Assembly (NCBI GenBank): GCA_039028975.1
Contig: JBCCHB010000060.1
Location: 26,868 to 90,867, forward strand
Source of the DNA: JAHBNG01 sp039028975
GTDB taxonomy: Bacteria > Chloroflexota > Anaerolineae > Caldilineales > Caldilineaceae
Length of the DNA: 64,000 nucleotides
Direction of reading: 5' to 3'
This document shows, in pieces, positions 61,981-64,000 of this stretch. Each line of letters opens with the position of its first letter. Position 1 is the stretch's first letter. The position numbers and the translations under genes are program-made. The notes under the pieces are model-generated. The model ran no database searches. It saw nothing but the letters and a program-made list of their open reading frames with translations, and was not told where the DNA came from.

Positions 61981-62634
61981 ATGGCTGCACAAAAAAAGAC
62001 TGACAAAGAAAAATCATTTAATGAATGTACGTTGGACTACCTGGACAAAACATTTGGCTTGGAGCAAGTCAAGACGCTGCCAGCTCTTGAGCAGTGGCTT
62101 GCCATGTCCGCTGACATTTCTGACATTGAACGTCACCAACTGAACCATTTACGGGACGTTTTGGACTTTAATGTCCACGACTGGAACGAACACGAGTTAG
62201 ATAGTCACTTTATTGGCCCTATGTTTACGATCGTTAACTTTTCATCAAGCAAATATAATCACTTTGCCCAGCGTGATTTAGAAGGCACGGTGGAAGGAAT
62301 AAGGCTCTTTGGCAAACCAGACGGTATGGTGGCAAGCGGTCGCCGTAGGCCGCAAAAGCCCTTCTTTGCATTCCAAGAGTACAAACGCCGCCTCGACCCA
62401 AACGGCGATCCTGCTGGGCAAGCACTGGCGGCTATGCTTGTCGGCCAAAGTATGGACGAAGAACCAAAGCCTCTCTATGGCTGCTACATCGTCGGCAATG
62501 CCTGGTGGTTCATGGCTCCGGCAGGCAAAGAGTATGCCATCAGCCAAGACTTTTCGGCCATTACCGACGAAATTTTCGACATCTTTCGCATCCTCCAAGC
62601 CCTCAAGCAGATTGTGATTGTGTTGACCGCGTGA
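61981..62634 (+). CDS. PD-(D/E)XK-like nuclease-fold protein of unknown function
   Basis: The 217-residue protein has a region LFGKPDGMVASGRRRPQKPF with FAFQEYKRRLDP following. The Asp and the Glu-x-Lys fit a PD-(D/E)xK nuclease core of the type found in restriction-like proteins (D...ExK). The N-terminus is helical. It precedes the AAA-ATPase-like pseudogene by about 20 bases on the same strand, suggesting one transcript. Function is unknown; restriction or DNA repair are inferences. Confidence 0.6.
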   Translation: MAAQKKTDKEKSFNECTLDYLDKTFGLEQVKTLPALEQWLAMSADISDIERHQLNHLRDVLDFNVHDWNEHELDSHFIGPMFTIVNFSSSKYNHFAQRDLEGTVEGIRLFGKPDGMVASGRRRPQKPFFAFQEYKRRLDPNGDPAGQALAAMLVGQSMDEEPKPLYGCYIVGNAWWFMAPAGKEYAISQDFSAITDEIFDIFRILQALKQIVIVLTA

Positions 62635-62652
62635 GAAATAAGAGACCGGTTC

Positions 62653-63335
62653 ATGTTGCAAAAATTACCCATCGGCATTCAAACGTTTTCCGAAATTATT
62701 GAAGAGGATTACCTCTATATTGATAAGACCGAATACATCTACCGGCTGATCACATCGGGCAAGTACTTCTTTCTCTCCCGTCCGCGACGTTCGGGCAAGT
62801 CGTTGACCCTCTCGACCATTAAGTTCATCTACCTGGGGCAACGCGAGATTTTCGCGGCCTGTGGATAGAAAATCAGTGGGCTTGGGACAAAGTCCATCCG
62901 GTGATTCACATCTCCTTTAGCAGCGTCGATTACCAGGGCAGCGGTTTGGACAAGGGTATTCAACAGATGCTCGCTCTGCAGGCAGAACTGCATGACATTC
63001 AACTGAAGGGCACAACCATCAAGACCATGTTTGCCGAGCTGATTCGCAAGCTCTCTGCCCAAGGCCAAGTTGTGTTATTGATCGATGAGTACGACAAGCC
63101 GATTATCGATTACCTGGACGACATTGAGCAGGCCAAGGCAAATCAGATAATATTGAAAACCTTCTATTCGGTCATCAAGGACGGTGATCCCTATATTGAA
63201 TTTCTGCTCATTACAGGTGTCTCCAAGTTCAGCAAAGTCTCCATCTTTTCGGAGCTAAACAATCTGACAGATATCACGCTCGATCGGCGGTTTTCTGCTT
63301 TGACTGGCTATACCCAATCCGAGCTAGTGCATTGT
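62653..63335 (+). pseudogene. AAA-ATPase-like/PD-(D/E)XK protein, frameshifted and 3'-truncated
   Basis: The first frame (62653-62868) has LYIDKTEYI and the P-loop SRPRRSGKSLTL. It shifts at a T run (62849-62852) and ends early. One extra T restores IFRGLWIENQWAWDKVHPVIHISF, and the second frame continues with VVLLIDEYDKPIIDYLDDIE and LLITGVSKFSKVSIFSELNNL. After GYTQSEL family similarity ends where the transposase remnant begins, so the C-terminal nuclease domain is missing. The intact relative is at 11385-13208. This is an inactive gene fragment. Confidence 0.75.
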
Positions 63336-63560
63336 CTAAGAAGTAGCGATAGCTTTTGCGAATTTACGAGCAAAGGAGTCAGAGATAGAATGAATGCCAG
63401 CGCGACCAAACAGGATTAAGGACTTGAGTGGCCTGAGAATAAAGATACGCATGTTGCGTTTACGCCCCCAGCGGAAAGGGTGAGCCTGGGCATTGTAATC
63501 CCGAAGATAGTGTTTGGTAGCATGAGTGAATTCCTGAAGGGAAGCAAAGTCACTATTCTG
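63336..63560 (-). mobile_element. Transposase C-terminal remnant (IS630/DDE-like)
   Basis: On the minus strand a frame distinct from the EamA frame reads DFASLQEFTHATKHYLRDYN with AQAHPFRWGRKRN following, typical of the C-terminus of IS630-type transposases, then a stop at 63336-63338. It sits exactly where two unrelated genes lose similarity. Terminal inverted repeats and the rest of the element are absent. The family assignment is tentative. Confidence 0.5.
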
Positions 63561-64000
63561 GCAACATGCTGCAAGCTCATGGCACTAAACCAACCGATTG
63601 AACCTAAACAGCTACAAAAACTGACAGCCGTAGTGGTACCTTTGTGATGCCACATTTTCTTAAATGTATCGCGTTCTTTAAATGCAATATACACGCACAG
63701 CATCAGTGTTTGTAAGCTAATTATCAGCACTAACACCCAAGCTGCTGAGTGTGGAAAAGTCAGTCCTGAATTTAAACTTGCCTCACGGATCCATGATGAA
63801 GAGAGAGCAAAAGAAGTGCCGCAAGCAAGCCCAAGCAGTGCAGTGCCCAAATTAAAGTGTTTAACATTCGCGATGCCACTTAATAGCAATACCGCAATTG
63901 CACCAATAAATACGCCAACCCAACCTAGCAGTGAGAGTGCTGAGCCAAAGAACATAACACCTAAAATGGCCGCCATCAGTGCTTCACTTTTTGCAAGCCC
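63416..64000 (-). pseudogene. EamA/DMT-family transporter, truncated at the 3' end and running off the window
   Basis: The frame is open to the right edge (AKSEALMAAILGVMFFG...), with helices such as LSLLGWVGVFIGAIAVLLL and GSIGWFSAMSLQHVA characteristic of EamA transporters. After LQHVA the expected continuation (LGQVELLFT-type) is replaced by unrelated residues encoded in transposase DNA, ending at 63416. The remaining protein lacks its last helices. The 5' end is beyond the window. Confidence 0.7.

Noticed and set aside
1..64000. tRNA, rRNA and CRISPR arrays
   Set aside because: I looked for T-loop words, conserved rRNA segments and regularly spaced short repeats and found none that I can support by reading.

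Overview
The window looks like a fragment of a member of the Chloroflexota (Anaerolineae/Caldilineales-like filamentous lineages). This is inferred from gene content, not from a marker gene. Supporting traits are a NACHT ATPase fused to an SUMF1 domain, thrombospondin-type-3 and RCC1 surface proteins, GT39-type membrane glycosyltransferases with extracytoplasmic C-terminal modules, AAA-ATPase-like/PD-(D/E)XK proteins, a giant Ser/Thr kinase-histidine kinase hybrid, moderate GC, and many short tandem microrepeats and hairpins in the spacers. I saw no rRNA, tRNA or CRISPR array, and no intact insertion sequence.

Layout. 1-1361: 3' end of an Asp-rich Ca-binding surface protein. 1457-4798: sulfatase, MoaD-like protein, acetamidase/formamidase-family protein. 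4952-8223: NACHT-SUMF1 gene broken by one frameshift; its C-terminus looks like the variable region of a diversity-generating retroelement (DGR) target. 8493-13208: orphan UPF0175 antitoxin, two class-C beta-lactamase-fold hydrolases, an AAA/PD-(D/E)XK protein. 13327-18588: CDP-alcohol phosphatidyltransferase, RdgB-like pyrophosphatase with HNH and CopG-like genes, gamma-glutamyltransferase, PAP2-VanZ fusion. 18697-22073: ABC exporter overlapping an M20 peptidase. 23093-31544: mostly minus-strand metabolic genes (phosphoesterase, thioesterase, MBL hydrolase, M23 peptidase, NUDIX, methyltransferase, creatininase-like, TAXI binding protein, MOSC protein, secreted esterase). 32018-35178: sulfotransferase, TetR regulator and divergent cytochrome P450. 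35601-41423: 1940-residue hybrid kinase. 41574-46466: 1630-residue RCC1/B-repeat surface protein. 47001-52436: TPR/LuxR gene split by a stop codon, lipoprotein, CysQ-like phosphatase, membrane-anchored SUMF1 protein. 53311-58709: two overlapping membrane glycosyltransferases. 59024-61759: two secreted cell-surface proteins. 61981-64000: decayed region with a nuclease-like gene, a frameshifted and truncated AAA ATPase, a transposase remnant and a truncated EamA transporter.

Functional links. The sulfotransferase makes PAP, which the CysQ-like phosphatase can hydrolyse, and the sulfatase removes sulfate esters; the three are not co-operonic. The TetR regulator is divergent from the P450, and a perfect 14-bp palindrome lies just upstream of tetR. 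The most unusual points are the putative DGR variable region without a visible reverse transcriptase, several recent-looking gene breaks, and several families of spacer hairpins and microrepeats, some of which have entered coding sequence.
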